From Synechococcus sp. HK05 (GTDB lineage Bacteria > Cyanobacteriota > Cyanobacteriia > PCC-6307 > Cyanobiaceae), in NCBI RefSeq assembly GCF_019104765.1, contig NZ_JAHRXJ010000004.1:310001-374000 (forward strand): DNA of 64,000 bases, read 5' to 3'. The translations under genes and the position numbers were made by a program. Below, in pieces: positions 15,627-24,778 of this stretch (positions are counted from its first letter, which is position 1; each line of letters starts with the position of its first letter). Under the pieces are notes generated by a model, which saw nothing but the letters and a program-made list of their open reading frames with translations, was not told the origin of the DNA and ran no database searches.

Positions 15627-15644
15627 GGACTCCCGCCGTCAGCC

Positions 15645-16949
15645 TCAACGCTGCCGGGGGCGGGACGCTGGAGCACGGCCGCGTCCTGCCGCGCCACCAC
15701 CGCCGCCGCCACCGCCCGGACCGCCACGGCGACCACCACCACCGCCGCCACGGCCGCGGCCACCGCTGAGATCCAGCGGCGGAGCTGAGTGGATGGTGCG
15801 TTCAAACCCCGGCACCTCCTGCTTCGGAAGAGGGTTGCCGATCAGCCGCTCAATGGCGCGCAGCAGCTCATGCTCTTCCGCCGCCACCAGCGACACGGCA
15901 TGGCCATTGCAGCCAGCGCGGCCGGTACGGCCGATGCGGTGCACATAGTCCTCCGCCTGGTTGGGCAGATCCAGATTCACCACGTGGGGAAGCTGGTGAA
16001 TGTCGATGCCGCGGGCGGCGATATCGGTGGCCACCAACACCCGCAGCTCACCGCTCTTGAAGCCGGCAAGGGCCCGGGTGCGAGCACCCTGGCTCTTGTT
16101 GCCATGGATTGCCGCGGCCGCCATACCTTCCTGGGTGAGGCGATCGGCAATGCGGTTCGCGCCGTGCTTGGTGCGGGAGAACACCAGCACCTGCTGCCAG
16201 TCGTTGCTCTTGATCAGATGGCAGAGCAGATCGGGTTTGCGCGCCATGTCGCAGGGATGGAGCAGATGCTCCACCGTGGTGGCGGTGCGATTTTCTGGCG
16301 TGGCCTGCAGCTGCACGGGGTTGTGCAGCAAACCGGTGGCCAGCTTTTTGATCGAGGCCTCGAAGGTGGCCGAGAACAGCAGGTTCTGCCGCTTCGCCGG
16401 CAACAGCGCCAGGATTTTCTGGATGTCGCGGATGAAGCCCATGTCGAGCATCCGATCGGCTTCATCCAGCACCAGGATTTCCACCCGGTTGAGCTTCACG
16501 GCGTTCTGCTGCGCCAGATCCATCAAGCGGCCGGGGGTGGCCACCAGCACATCAGCGCCGCCGCGCAAGCGCATCATCTGCGGGTTGATCTTCACGCCGC
16601 CGAACACCACATCGGAGCGCAGATCGAGGTGGCGGGAATAGGCCGCCACGTTTTCGCCCACCTGGGCCGCCAACTCACGGGTGGGGGTGAGCACCAGCGC
16701 CCGCACCACGTTGTTGCGGGCGTGGGGGCCGTGGCGCAACCGCTCCAGCATCGGCAGGGTGAAGCCCGCGGTTTTGCCGGTGCCCGTTTGCGCGGCCGCC
16801 ATCACATCGCGGCCATCGAGCACCGCCGGGATGCACTGGGCCTGAATCGGCGAGGGGTTCGTGTAGCCCTTCTCCAGCACCGCCTGCACAATCGGCCGGC
16901 CCAGGCCGAGGGCAGCGAAGGGCGAGCTGCTGAGCTCCTCTTCCGTCAC
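15645..16949 (-). CDS. DEAD-box RNA helicase, RhlE-like
   Basis: ATP-dependent RNA helicase of 434 residues, with Q motif (GYTNPSPIQ), motif I AQTGTGKT, Ia PTREL, II DEAD, III SAT, and motifs V-VI ([26 protein letters not shown]). It resembles the RhlE/CrhR group. The last 40 residues are a Gly/Arg tail ([15 protein letters not shown] and more) likely to bind RNA non-specifically, giving long CCACCGCC-type runs on the plus strand at 15660-15775. The start is GTG at 16949. The C-terminus, low in complexity, may be length-variable between strains. Confidence 0.93.
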   Translation of the reverse strand: MTEEELSSSPFAALGLGRPIVQAVLEKGYTNPSPIQAQCIPAVLDGRDVMAAAQTGTGKTAGFTLPMLERLRHGPHARNNVVRALVLTPTRELAAQVGENVAAYSRHLDLRSDVVFGGVKINPQMMRLRGGADVLVATPGRLMDLAQQNAVKLNRVEILVLDEADRMLDMGFIRDIQKILALLPAKRQNLLFSATFEASIKKLATGLLHNPVQLQATPENRTATTVEHLLHPCDMARKPDLLCHLIKSNDWQQVLVFSRTKHGANRIADRLTQEGMAAAAIHGNKSQGARTRALAGFKSGELRVLVATDIAARGIDIHQLPHVVNLDLPNQAEDYVHRIGRTGRAGCNGHAVSLVAAEEHELLRAIERLIGNPLPKQEVPGFERTIHSAPPLDLSGGRGRGGGGGGRRGGPGGGGGGGGAAGRGRAPASRPRQR

Positions 16950-17095
16950 GATGCGGGCCGATCCAGAGGAGGTTGCAGGGCCCGTCGGGCTGATGCGCCG
17001 GATGGGCTGCCGCGAAGGGCGCCCTGTGCGCTGCTCCTGTCCCGGAGCTGGGTGGGTGAAGGAGGAGATAAGGGAACGACGCTTGGAACCTCACC
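16950..17095. other. Intergenic region
   Basis: 146 bases between the helicase start and the stop of the next minus-strand gene. It should hold the helicase promoter and leader. No gene, repeat or hairpin stands out. Confidence 0.4.
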
Positions 17096-17791
17096 CTACG
17101 GGCGTGGCCGCATCGGCAATTCCGTGTACAGGGCGCGGGCCTGAGCCAGGGTGAGTGCCAGATCCTGATCACTGAGATCACAGGCTTCCGGCCAGTGGGC
17201 CTCCAGCCAGCGGCGGAAGCCAGCAGCGTCGTCCCAGAAGAACGCCTCCTGTGCCGCGAGCACCCGGAACTTGAGGAACTCCAACAGCCGTGCGCGCAGA
17301 CGCGCCGGCTGAATCAGCCGGCAGCGGCGCCCATTCACCCACAGCTGAAACTGTTCACCGGGCACGAGTGCTCCTAGCGGCGGGGCCAGCACTTCCAGCA
17401 GGGCAGCCGGCTGGTGATGGGCCTTCTTGGTTTCCGGGTGGGGGTAATAGATCAGGCCATCCACCGCAGCGAGGCGCCCATCCAAGGGCTGCAGCCGGCA
17501 GCGCCAGAAGGAGAAGGTTTCCGGGGGATGGCGATCGCTCCAGAGCAGCTGCTCCACCTGGTGATCGGGCTGGCGCAGACGCCATTCGCCGGGGCTGAAA
17601 TCGAGATTGAGTGTGCTCTGCTGATACGGGCTGAGGTCGATGCCGTGGCGCGCAAACAGGGGGGCCTGCAGGCTGATGGTGCCGGCGGGGTAGGGGCTAT
17701 CTGCCGCGCGACCTGACGCCACACCATGACCGGCCACACAACGGCCGATGTGCACTGCATTGAAGTCGGTGGCCGCGGTGCTCTCCGCCAT
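17096..17791 (-). CDS. Conserved cyanobacterial hypothetical protein
   Basis: A 231-residue soluble protein that I recognise only as a conserved cyanobacterial unknown. It contains GHGVASGRAADSPYPAGTI near the N-terminus, STLNLDFSPGEW (about 65), the aromatic segment DGLIYYPHPETKKAHHQPAALLEVLAPP, and a C-terminal helical tail (LLEFLKFRVLAAQEAFFWDD). The P(A)GT and TLN motifs near the N-terminus faintly recall the CTP-dependent riboflavin kinase fold, but this is only a resemblance. Start ATG 17791 overlaps the stop of the upstream gene (TGATG), so the two are translationally coupled. Confidence 0.75.
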   Translation of the reverse strand: MAESTAATDFNAVHIGRCVAGHGVASGRAADSPYPAGTISLQAPLFARHGIDLSPYQQSTLNLDFSPGEWRLRQPDHQVEQLLWSDRHPPETFSFWRCRLQPLDGRLAAVDGLIYYPHPETKKAHHQPAALLEVLAPPLGALVPGEQFQLWVNGRRCRLIQPARLRARLLEFLKFRVLAAQEAFFWDDAAGFRRWLEAHWPEACDLSDQDLALTLAQARALYTELPMRPRP

Positions 17792-18156
17792 CACGACTCC
17801 GCTGCGGCTGTGGTGTCTTGAACAGAGGTGTGATGCGCGCAGCGATCGCAGGGCCCCTCCGGCAGCACTGCGCAGCGCAGCAGAGGGCTGCGCGCGTTGT
17901 AAGAGCAACTGGGATCACCAATCACCCAACGGCCCTGCCACCAGCGGGCATCGGCAGGCTGCTTCTGCGCCTTCACCTGCAAGGCGATGCAGCTGAGCTC
18001 GTAGCGACCACTGCGCAGCTGGTAGCGGTGGTGACGCTGCAACACCAGAAAACTGCGGTCGTCGACCACCAACCAGCGGCCGGGCTGGGGGATGTCGTCA
18101 AGGTCGAGGCGTTCAAGCAAGCGGTTGCTGCCGGCCTGACGCAGTTCCACGTGCAT
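17791..18156 (-). CDS. DUF6464-like protein
   Basis: A 121-residue protein of unknown function. The N-terminal part (ELRQAGSNRLLERLDLDDIPQPGRWLVVDDRSFLVLQRHHRYQ) looks like a small beta-rich domain and matches, from memory, the cyanobacterial DUF6464 family. The C-terminal part holds four cysteines (CSYNARSPLLRC, then GPCDRC) that could bind a metal. It follows terC by 5 bases and overlaps the next gene by one base. Confidence 0.7.
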   Translation of the reverse strand: MHVELRQAGSNRLLERLDLDDIPQPGRWLVVDDRSFLVLQRHHRYQLRSGRYELSCIALQVKAQKQPADARWWQGRWVIGDPSCSYNARSPLLRCAVLPEGPCDRCAHHTSVQDTTAAAES

Positions 18157-18161
18157 GCCGT

Positions 18162-18908
18162 TCAGGGGGTGAGTTCGCTGGGATCAGGGCTGGGGAAGCG
18201 GCTGGAGAAGCCCCAGAGGAAAAGCATCCCCACCAGGGCCAGCAACACCCATTCCGGGGGAACCAGGTTCGGAGCCGCGAGGCGAATCAGCAGTCGCACC
18301 CCCACCAGGCCCACCGCCAGGTAGCCCGCCGTTTCGAGATGACGAAACACGCTGAGCCAGCGGATGAACAGCGCGGAGGTGAGCCGCAAGGCCACCACGC
18401 CAATCACCCCACCCGCCATCACCAGCAGCAGGTTGTCGCTCACCGCCACCGCCGCGGCCACGCTGTCGAGGGAGAAGGCGAGATCGGTGAGAGCAAGGGT
18501 GCCCACCACCGCCAGCAAGCCGCGGTCGTGGTGGGGGGAACCCGGTTCAGGAGCGTGATCGGGCTCCGCGTCCGCAGCCGCCTCCCCAGAGGGCAACAGG
18601 TTGCTGATGCAAAGCCAGAGCAGATAAGCCGAAGCCAGCAGCTGCAGCGGCCAGAAATCGAGCACCCAGCGCGCCACAGCAATCAACAACAGCCGGAACA
18701 CCAGCGCCAACCCCAGCCCAAGATTCAGGGCTTGGCCCTGTTGGCGGGGATCGCGCAACTGCCGGGAGATCGCGGCCAGTGCAATGGCGTTATCGGCCGA
18801 GAGCACCGCCTCCAAGGCCACCAGCAGCGGCAGCAGCAGCAGCAGTTCACCCCACTGATCCGCGGCCTGAATCAAAGGTGAAAGGGAAGGAATCGACTCC
18901 GCTTCCAT
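18162..18908 (-). CDS. TerC family integral membrane protein
   Basis: A 248-residue membrane protein of the TerC/Alx/YkoY family with about seven spans. The first helix carries the signature EAVLSADNAIALAAI (metal-site acidic residues) and the middle one LTDLAFSLDSVAAAVA, matching paired TerC repeats. Family members act in manganese homeostasis and in membrane protein insertion; the plant TerC is needed for thylakoid biogenesis. I chose ATG 18908 (MEAESIPSLSPL), as the frame upstream is hydrophilic and enters the divergent promoter. It heads a minus-strand operon with the two unknown genes that follow. Confidence 0.88.
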   Translation of the reverse strand: MEAESIPSLSPLIQAADQWGELLLLLPLLVALEAVLSADNAIALAAISRQLRDPRQQGQALNLGLGLALVFRLLLIAVARWVLDFWPLQLLASAYLLWLCISNLLPSGEAAADAEPDHAPEPGSPHHDRGLLAVVGTLALTDLAFSLDSVAAAVAVSDNLLLVMAGGVIGVVALRLTSALFIRWLSVFRHLETAGYLAVGLVGVRLLIRLAAPNLVPPEWVLLALVGMLFLWGFSSRFPSPDPSELTP

Positions 18909-18970
18909 CGCGCCGTGCAGAGGATTCCTGAAGTAGGCAGTGTAGAAACGATCCAAGCCCCATCCCGCCG

Positions 18971-19777
18971 ATGCAGACCCCACCGGTGCTCAAGGTGCGG
19001 CTCGTGCACGCGGAACCCGGCCAACGGGTGGTGCAGGCGAGCGCCTGGCAGGGCAACAGCTGCCTGGGCAGTTCCCTCGGTGAAGCCGCCGGTGCGGAGG
19101 AGGCGGAAGAGCGGGCGATCGAGCGATTGCAGCAGCGCCTGGCCGCAACAGCCCCGGCTGCAGCCTCAGAACCCGCACCAGCGCCAGCGGCCAATGGAGC
19201 GGTACGCCATCCAGTGATCCGGCAATCGCCCACGCCCACGACGCCCCCACCGCCGCCAGTGGCCGAAGACACGGCCCCGGAGCCCCAAGCGCCGCCCCAG
19301 CCCAGCCTGTTCAGCGCAACCGAAGCAAGCCCCCCAGTCGAACCACTCCCCATTGGGGGCACCGTGGAACCACCAGCCGATCCCGAAGACTGGAGCGATG
19401 AGCTGGCCGAGCTCGATGTGCAACTGCAGCGCATCGGCTGGGATCGCAACCAGGAGGCGCATTACCTGCAGAGAGCCTTCGGCCACCCCAGCCGCAATCG
19501 GCTCACGGCCTATGCCGATCTGGTGAGCTACCTGCGCTGCCTGCGGAACCTGAGCCCTGGATCGGATCCCAACAGTGCGCCCGTGCCCCTGCGCCGCAAA
19601 GACCTGCTCGAGCAATCCGATCAACTGCTGCGCAGCCTGCAATGGGATGCCAGCCGCGGCCGAGAGCTGCTCGAGCAAAACTTTCAGCTGAGCAGTCGTC
19701 AGCAGCTGAGCGATGAGCAGCTCCTGCAGTTCAACATGTTGCTGGAGGAGTCGCTGATGAGCGCAGCCGGAGCCTGA
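18971..19777 (+). CDS. Conserved hypothetical protein with Pro/Ala-rich linker
   Basis: A 268-residue protein of unknown function, probably specific to picocyanobacteria. The first 60 residues form a small domain (VLKVRLVHAEPGQRVVQASAWQ...), then a 90-residue low-complexity Pro/Ala/Glu linker (60-150), then a helical domain (about 155-268) containing LDVQLQRIGWDRNQEAHYLQRAFGHPSRNRLTAYADLVSYLRCL. That C-terminal segment, seemingly repeated as SLQWDASRGRELLEQNF...SRQQLSDEQL, suggests two copies of a helical motif. It diverges from terC. Confidence 0.75.
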   Translation: MQTPPVLKVRLVHAEPGQRVVQASAWQGNSCLGSSLGEAAGAEEAEERAIERLQQRLAATAPAAASEPAPAPAANGAVRHPVIRQSPTPTTPPPPPVAEDTAPEPQAPPQPSLFSATEASPPVEPLPIGGTVEPPADPEDWSDELAELDVQLQRIGWDRNQEAHYLQRAFGHPSRNRLTAYADLVSYLRCLRNLSPGSDPNSAPVPLRRKDLLEQSDQLLRSLQWDASRGRELLEQNFQLSSRQQLSDEQLLQFNMLLEESLMSAAGA

Positions 19778-19785
19778 GCCAACCG

Positions 19786-20169
19786 ATGCCCCGCTACGCC
19801 CTGTTGGAGCACACCGGCGCCCCAGACGATCCAGGCGGCTGCCACTACGACCTGCTGCTCGAAAACGGCGAGCATTGCCGCACCTGGCGTTTGGCCCACA
19901 AACCCGCCGCCGGAGAGCCCGCCCAAGCTGCTGTGGAGCTGGCCCCCCATCGGCTGGTGTGGCTCATGCCGCGCAGTGCCGCCGTTTCTGGTGGGAGAGG
20001 CTGGGCCCGCGGCATCGCCCATGGCCACTACGCCGGTGCTTTGCCCAGCGACACCCAGGCGCCAGTGTGTGTTCAGCTGCTGGATGGTGCACTCGCAGGA
20101 GACCTGCGTTTAGAGGAGGGCTGCTGCGTGCTGGAGGAATGCCCTACCCCAACCGGCACTGTGCCCTGA
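19786..20169 (+). CDS. LigD 3'-phosphoesterase-like small protein
   Basis: A 127-residue protein resembling the phosphoesterase (PE) domain at the N-terminus of bacterial DNA ligase D. The visible match is HYDLLLENGEHCRTWRL near residue 20, the HRLVWL block, and SGGRGWARGIAHGHYAG. In LigD the PE domain trims 3' ends during end joining, but no ligase, Ku or primase is near here. It starts 8 bases after the previous gene and its last 26 bases overlap the convergent gene. Activity is uncertain. Confidence 0.65.
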   Translation: MPRYALLEHTGAPDDPGGCHYDLLLENGEHCRTWRLAHKPAAGEPAQAAVELAPHRLVWLMPRSAAVSGGRGWARGIAHGHYAGALPSDTQAPVCVQLLDGALAGDLRLEEGCCVLEECPTPTGTVP

Positions 20170-20875
20170 TTAACCGAACACCGAGCTGAAGGTTGTCCTG
20201 GTTCGCGTAGGCCTCTTCCTCTAACGCCCGCTCCAGAGCAGTGCTGTTGCGGTAAAGCGGTTCTTGCAGGTGGCGGCGCGCTGCACCCTGCACTTGCCGC
20301 GACAAGCCGAGCAACTTTGGGTGCGCGCTGAGGGCCCCGTTGCGACAGCTCTGGGCGACGTGAATGGCTTCATGGTTGAGCACCCGAGCAAATTCACGGC
20401 TGCCTTTCGACGGAATATCGGGCCGAATCCGCAACACGCCCCGGGCTGGGTCCCACTCACCTGCCGCACCCTGCTTGCGCGGCGGGCCGAGCAGCACCGT
20501 CACACCCGAGTGCCGCATCTGCGTGAGCAGCTGGCGGATCACCGATCGCTCCAGCGCGAATGTTGGCGGATCACGCATCAAGGCCTTGATCTGCTCCAGC
20601 GTGAGCGGCTGATCATCCGGGCGCTTCTGATACACGTAGCGGGTGCCACCACCGGGGATCGGCTCCGCCCGCGGCACCCAGGCCCGATCGCCAGCCCCCA
20701 ACTGCGCGAAGAGGCCCTGCTCGCGCTCAGGGGTGAGCACAAAATCCCCACTGGATGCCAAGGCGTGAGGGTTAGGACGCTCCGCAAGAAGGCTCAGGGC
20801 CGCGCCACCTACCAACAACAGCGCCAGCGCTGCAACCCTGCTCAGGCAACCGAAGCGAGGTGACGCGCTGGCCAT
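20144..20875 (-). CDS. Putative exported zinc peptidase-like protein
   Basis: A 243-residue protein with a hydrophobic N-terminus (VAALALLLVGGAALSLLA, about 14-31), probably a signal anchor. Near residue 170 is FARVLNHEAIHVAQSC, an HExxH-like HEAIH zinc motif as in metallopeptidases; EEEAYANQ further on could supply the third ligand. Function unknown. The C-terminal 26 bases overlap the convergent LigD-like gene. Upstream is mfd, transcribed divergently. Confidence 0.7.
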   Translation of the reverse strand: MASASPRFGCLSRVAALALLLVGGAALSLLAERPNPHALASSGDFVLTPEREQGLFAQLGAGDRAWVPRAEPIPGGGTRYVYQKRPDDQPLTLEQIKALMRDPPTFALERSVIRQLLTQMRHSGVTVLLGPPRKQGAAGEWDPARGVLRIRPDIPSKGSREFARVLNHEAIHVAQSCRNGALSAHPKLLGLSRQVQGAARRHLQEPLYRNSTALERALEEEAYANQDNLQLGVRLIRAQCRLG

Positions 20876-20919
20876 CGACCCATTCTTGCGAGGATGGGCC
20901 GCTGTGCCGATTGAGCTCC

Positions 20920-23900
20920 ATGCCCCTCACCGCCCTGGTGCGTCAGCTGCAGCAGGCTCCGCTCACCGGCGAAGTGCTGCAGCGCAGCCAGCGACAGGAG
21001 CGGCTGCGGCTGAGCGGTGCTGGGCGTGGAGCGAGGGCCCTGGTGAGCAGCGCCCTGGCAGGTGCTGCCGAAGCACCACTGCTGGTGGTGGTGCCCACCC
21101 TCGAGGAAGCAGGCCGCTGGGCGGCGCTGCTGGAGCTGATGGGCTGGAGCAGCGCTCAGCTCTACCCCACCAGTGAGGGCAGCCCCTATGAGCCCTTCGA
21201 TCCCACCAGCGAGATCACCTGGGGCCAGCTGCAGGTGCTCAGCGAACTGCTGGACGCAACCGGCGGCCAGCGGCTGGCGATCGTGGCCACCGAACGGGCG
21301 CTGCAGCCGCATCTCCCACCGCCGGCAGCCTTGAAGGCCCAGTGCCTGAGCCTGCGCAAAGGCGACACGGTGGATCTCGAGCAGCTGGGCGAAACGCTCA
21401 CGCGCCTGGGCTATGAGCGGGTGACCGCGATTGAGCAGGAGGGCAGCTGGAGCCGCCGCGGCGACATCGTGGATGTGTTCCCGGTGAGCGCCGAGCTGCC
21501 GGTGCGCCTGGAATTTTTCGGGGAGGAGCTGGAGAAACTGCGGGAATTCGATCCCGCCAGCCAGCGCTCCCTCGATCCGATCGAGGTGGTGCGGCTCACC
21601 CCTAGCGGCTACGGCCCGTTGATTGCAGAAGCCCTGCGCGAGGGCATGCCCGATGGACTGGATCAGCTGCTCAGCCCGGAAGCGCTGGAGCAGCTGCTGG
21701 AAGGGGGCACCCCCGAAGGGATGCGCCGGCTGATGGGCCTGGCCTGGAGTGAGCCGGCCTCACTGCTCAGCTATCTCCCCGCCAACACGCTGATCGCCGT
21801 GGATGAACGGCGCCATTGCCTGGCCCACGGCCAGCAGTGGTTCGATCACGCCAGCGACCACCACAGCGAAGTGAGCGCCGAGCTGGGCGTGGAGCTGCCC
21901 GCGGTGCTGCACCGGCCACCCGAGCAAGCCCTCGCCACCACCGAAGCCTTCGCCGGTTTCGATCTGGCGGAGCTGCACGAAAGCGACAGCCACGCCAACA
22001 GCTTCGATCTGGCGAGCCGGCCGGTGCCGGCCTATCCCAATCAATTCGGCAAGCTCGCCGAGCTGATCAAGGGCTTCCAGCGCGACAAGGCCAAGGTATG
22101 GCTGCTCTCCGCCCAGCCCACCCGGGCCGTGGCGCTGCTGGAGGAGCACGACTGCATCAGTCGCTTCGTGCCCAACCCGGGCGATGTGGCCTCAATCGAT
22201 CGGCTGATCGAGCAGAACACGCCTGTGGCCCTCAAAACCAAGGGCACCGCTGAGCTGGAGGGTCTGCAGCTGCCCGCCTGGAAGCTGGCGCTGATCACAG
22301 ACCGGGAGTTCTTCGGCCAGCAATCGCTCACCGCCACGGGCTACGTGCGCCGGCGCCGCAAGGCCGCCAGCCGCACGGTGGATCCCAACAAGATGCGCCC
22401 CGGCGATTTCGTGGTGCACCGCAACCACGGCATCGGCAAGTTCCTCAAGCTCGAGAAGCTGGCGATCAGCGGCGAATCGCGCGACTACCTGGTGGTGCAG
22501 TACGCCGATGGCCTGCTGCGGGTAGCGGCTGACCAGCTGGGCAGCCTCGGCCGCTATCGCGCCACCACCGAGCAGCCGCCCGATCTCAACCGCATGGGCG
22601 GCACCGCCTGGAGCAAGGCCAAGGAGCGGGCCCGCAAGGCCGTGCGCAAGGTGGCGCTGGATCTCGTGAAGCTCTACGCCGAGCGCCATCAGGCCGCGGG
22701 CTTCTGCTTCCCCGCCGATGGCCCCTGGCAAAGCGAACTGGAGGAGTCGTTCCCCTACGAACCCACCCCCGATCAGCTCAAGGCAATCGCCGATGTGAAG
22801 CGCGACATGGAGAAGCCCCAGCCGATGGACCGGCTGGTGTGCGGTGATGTGGGCTTCGGCAAAACCGAAGTGGCGATTCGCGCCATCTTCAAGGCGGTGA
22901 CGGCCGGCAAGCAGGTGGCGATGCTCGCGCCCACCACGGTGTTGGCGCAGCAGCACTGGCGCTCTCTTTCTGAGCGCTTTGCGCCCTATCCGATCAAGGT
23001 GAGCCTGCTCAACCGGTTCCGCACCACCGGCGAACGCAAAGCGATCCAGGAAGGGCTCGGCGAAGGCACGGTGGATGTGGTGGTGGGGACGCACCAGCTG
23101 CTGGGCAAGAGCACCACGTTCAAACAGCTAGGTCTGCTTGTGGTGGATGAAGAGCAGCGCTTCGGCGTGAACCAGAAGGAAAAGATCAAAGCCCTGCGCA
23201 AAGACGTCGACGTGCTCACGCTCTCGGCAACCCCGATCCCCCGCACCCTCTACATGAGCCTCTCGGGCGTGCGCGAGATGAGCCTGATCACCACGCCGCC
23301 GCCGCTGCGCCGGCCGATCAAAACCCACCTCGCCGCTCTCGACGACGAAGCCGTGCGCAGCGCCATCCGCCAGGAGCTCGATCGCGGCGGCCAGATCTTC
23401 TATGTGGTGCCGCGGGTGGAAGGCATCGAGGAAGTGGCCGAACGGCTGCGGCTGATGATCCCTGGCCTACGGCTGCTGGTGGCCCACGGCCAAATGGCCG
23501 AAGGCGAGCTGGAGAGCGCGATGGTGGCCTTCAACGCCGGCGAAGCCGACTTGATGCTCTGCACCACGATCGTGGAGAGCGGCCTCGATATCCCGCGCGT
23601 CAACACGATCCTGATCGAAGACGCCCACAAGTTCGGCCTCGCCCAGCTCTACCAACTGCGCGGCCGTGTGGGCCGCAGCGGCATCCAGGCCCATGCCTGG
23701 CTCTTCTATCCCGGTGATGCCTCCTTGAGCGAGGCGGCGCGGCAACGGCTGCGGGCCATCCAGGAGTTCGCCCAACTGGGCAGCGGTTACCAGCTCGCCA
23801 TGCGCGACATGGAGATCCGCGGCGTGGGCAACCTGCTGGGGGTGGAGCAGAGCGGCCAGATGGAAACCATCGGCTTCGACCTCTACATGGAGATGCTGCA

Positions 23901-24477
23901 GGAATCCCTCGCCGAGATCCAGGGGCAAGACATCCCGGCCGTGGACGACACCCAGATCGATCTGCCGATCACAGCCTTCATCCCTGGCGACTGGATCGCC
24001 GACAACGACGAGAAGATGGCGGCCTACCGCGCCGCGGCCGACTGCACCAGCCCGGACGCGCTGTTGCAGCTCGCCACCGATTGGGTGGATCGCTATGGCG
24101 CCATCCCAGCGCCGGTGATCTCCTTGCTGCAGCTGATGGAGCTGAAGCTGCTCGCCAAGCGCTGCGGCTTCTCGCGCATCAAACCGGAGAAACCCAACAT
24201 CGCCCTGGAAACGCCGATGGAAGAGCCCGCGTTCCGGCTCCTGCGCCAGGGCCTTCCCCAACACCTGCACGGCCGACTCGTGTATCAGGCGGGGAGCGGC
24301 AGCACCGCCAAGGTGCTGGCCCGTGGCCTCGGCGTGCTGCCGATGGAGAAACAGGTGGAGGAGCTGATGACCTGGCTTAAGCAGATGGCCGAACAGATCC
24401 CCGGCGCCGATGGGCTCACCGATGCCCAGCGCACCGAGCAGATCCAGGCCAAAAACGAAGCGGTGCTGGCGGTGTGA
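20920..24477 (+). CDS. mfd: Transcription-repair coupling factor Mfd
   Basis: A 1185-residue SF2 translocase that pushes stalled RNA polymerase off DNA lesions and recruits UvrA. Domain order is: UvrB-homology region (about 1-340), RNA polymerase interaction domain (DPNKMRPGDFVVHRNHGIGKFLKLE, about 488-560), helicase motor (Walker A GDVGFGKTEVA near 644, motif II DEEQRFG near 743, SATPIPRTLYMSLSG), TRG region (QLYQLRGRVGRSG) and C-terminal regulatory domain. Start ATG 20920. Length is normal. Confidence 0.97.
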   Translation: MPLTALVRQLQQAPLTGEVLQRSQRQERLRLSGAGRGARALVSSALAGAAEAPLLVVVPTLEEAGRWAALLELMGWSSAQLYPTSEGSPYEPFDPTSEITWGQLQVLSELLDATGGQRLAIVATERALQPHLPPPAALKAQCLSLRKGDTVDLEQLGETLTRLGYERVTAIEQEGSWSRRGDIVDVFPVSAELPVRLEFFGEELEKLREFDPASQRSLDPIEVVRLTPSGYGPLIAEALREGMPDGLDQLLSPEALEQLLEGGTPEGMRRLMGLAWSEPASLLSYLPANTLIAVDERRHCLAHGQQWFDHASDHHSEVSAELGVELPAVLHRPPEQALATTEAFAGFDLAELHESDSHANSFDLASRPVPAYPNQFGKLAELIKGFQRDKAKVWLLSAQPTRAVALLEEHDCISRFVPNPGDVASIDRLIEQNTPVALKTKGTAELEGLQLPAWKLALITDREFFGQQSLTATGYVRRRRKAASRTVDPNKMRPGDFVVHRNHGIGKFLKLEKLAISGESRDYLVVQYADGLLRVAADQLGSLGRYRATTEQPPDLNRMGGTAWSKAKERARKAVRKVALDLVKLYAERHQAAGFCFPADGPWQSELEESFPYEPTPDQLKAIADVKRDMEKPQPMDRLVCGDVGFGKTEVAIRAIFKAVTAGKQVAMLAPTTVLAQQHWRSLSERFAPYPIKVSLLNRFRTTGERKAIQEGLGEGTVDVVVGTHQLLGKSTTFKQLGLLVVDEEQRFGVNQKEKIKALRKDVDVLTLSATPIPRTLYMSLSGVREMSLITTPPPLRRPIKTHLAALDDEAVRSAIRQELDRGGQIFYVVPRVEGIEEVAERLRLMIPGLRLLVAHGQMAEGELESAMVAFNAGEADLMLCTTIVESGLDIPRVNTILIEDAHKFGLAQLYQLRGRVGRSGIQAHAWLFYPGDASLSEAARQRLRAIQEFAQLGSGYQLAMRDMEIRGVGNLLGVEQSGQMETIGFDLYMEMLQESLAEIQGQDIPAVDDTQIDLPITAFIPGDWIADNDEKMAAYRAAADCTSPDALLQLATDWVDRYGAIPAPVISLLQLMELKLLAKRCGFSRIKPEKPNIALETPMEEPAFRLLRQGLPQHLHGRLVYQAGSGSTAKVLARGLGVLPMEKQVEELMTWLKQMAEQIPGADGLTDAQRTEQIQAKNEAVLAV

Positions 24478-24539
24478 CGCCAAGCCAGCTCTAGGCCTAG
24501 TGCCAGATCACACCAGGCCTCTCAGGTGCGCAAAAGTCC

Positions 24540-24573
24540 GTTACAATTCTGAGAACTTCTGTAACGGGCTCTC
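24540..24573 (+). promoter_or_regulatory. Promoter with inverted repeat before a small membrane protein
   Basis: TACAAT at 24542-24547 is a good -10 candidate. The flanking sequence forms an inverted repeat GTTACA ... TGTAAC (24540-24545 and 24560-24565). The -35 is not clear. GTTACAAT on its own also matches one HLR1 half-site. Confidence 0.45.
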
Positions 24574-24765
24574 ATGGGTGCTGGTCTGGGCGAGGTGATC
24601 GATCTGGGTTCCAGCTTCGGCAGCGGTGGCCTGAGCCTGATCTCCTCCCTGATGGGCCTGATCGCGCTTGGCGTGTATGCCCTGCTCCAAGGCGACACCG
24701 GCAACGATGACGACGACTCCACCCCCGGCGGCGGCTTGATGCAGCCGGTGGGCAGCGCCGCCTGA
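24574..24765 (+). CDS. Small membrane protein of unknown function
   Basis: A 63-residue protein with one strong hydrophobic span (about 20-39, LSLISSLMGLIALGVYALLQ) and a hydrophilic, acidic C-terminus (DTGNDDDDSTPGGG). It begins at ATG 24574, 27 bases after a plausible -10. It ends 13 bases from the convergent ctp gene. Not recognised. Confidence 0.7.
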   Translation: MGAGLGEVIDLGSSFGSGGLSLISSLMGLIALGVYALLQGDTGNDDDDSTPGGGLMQPVGSAA

Positions 24766-24778
24766 GTCTTAAACGGCC

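Noticed and set aside
15660-15775. Microsatellite-like CCACCGCC tract
   Set aside because: It is the coding sequence of the Gly/Arg tail of the DEAD-box helicase, not an independent repeat.
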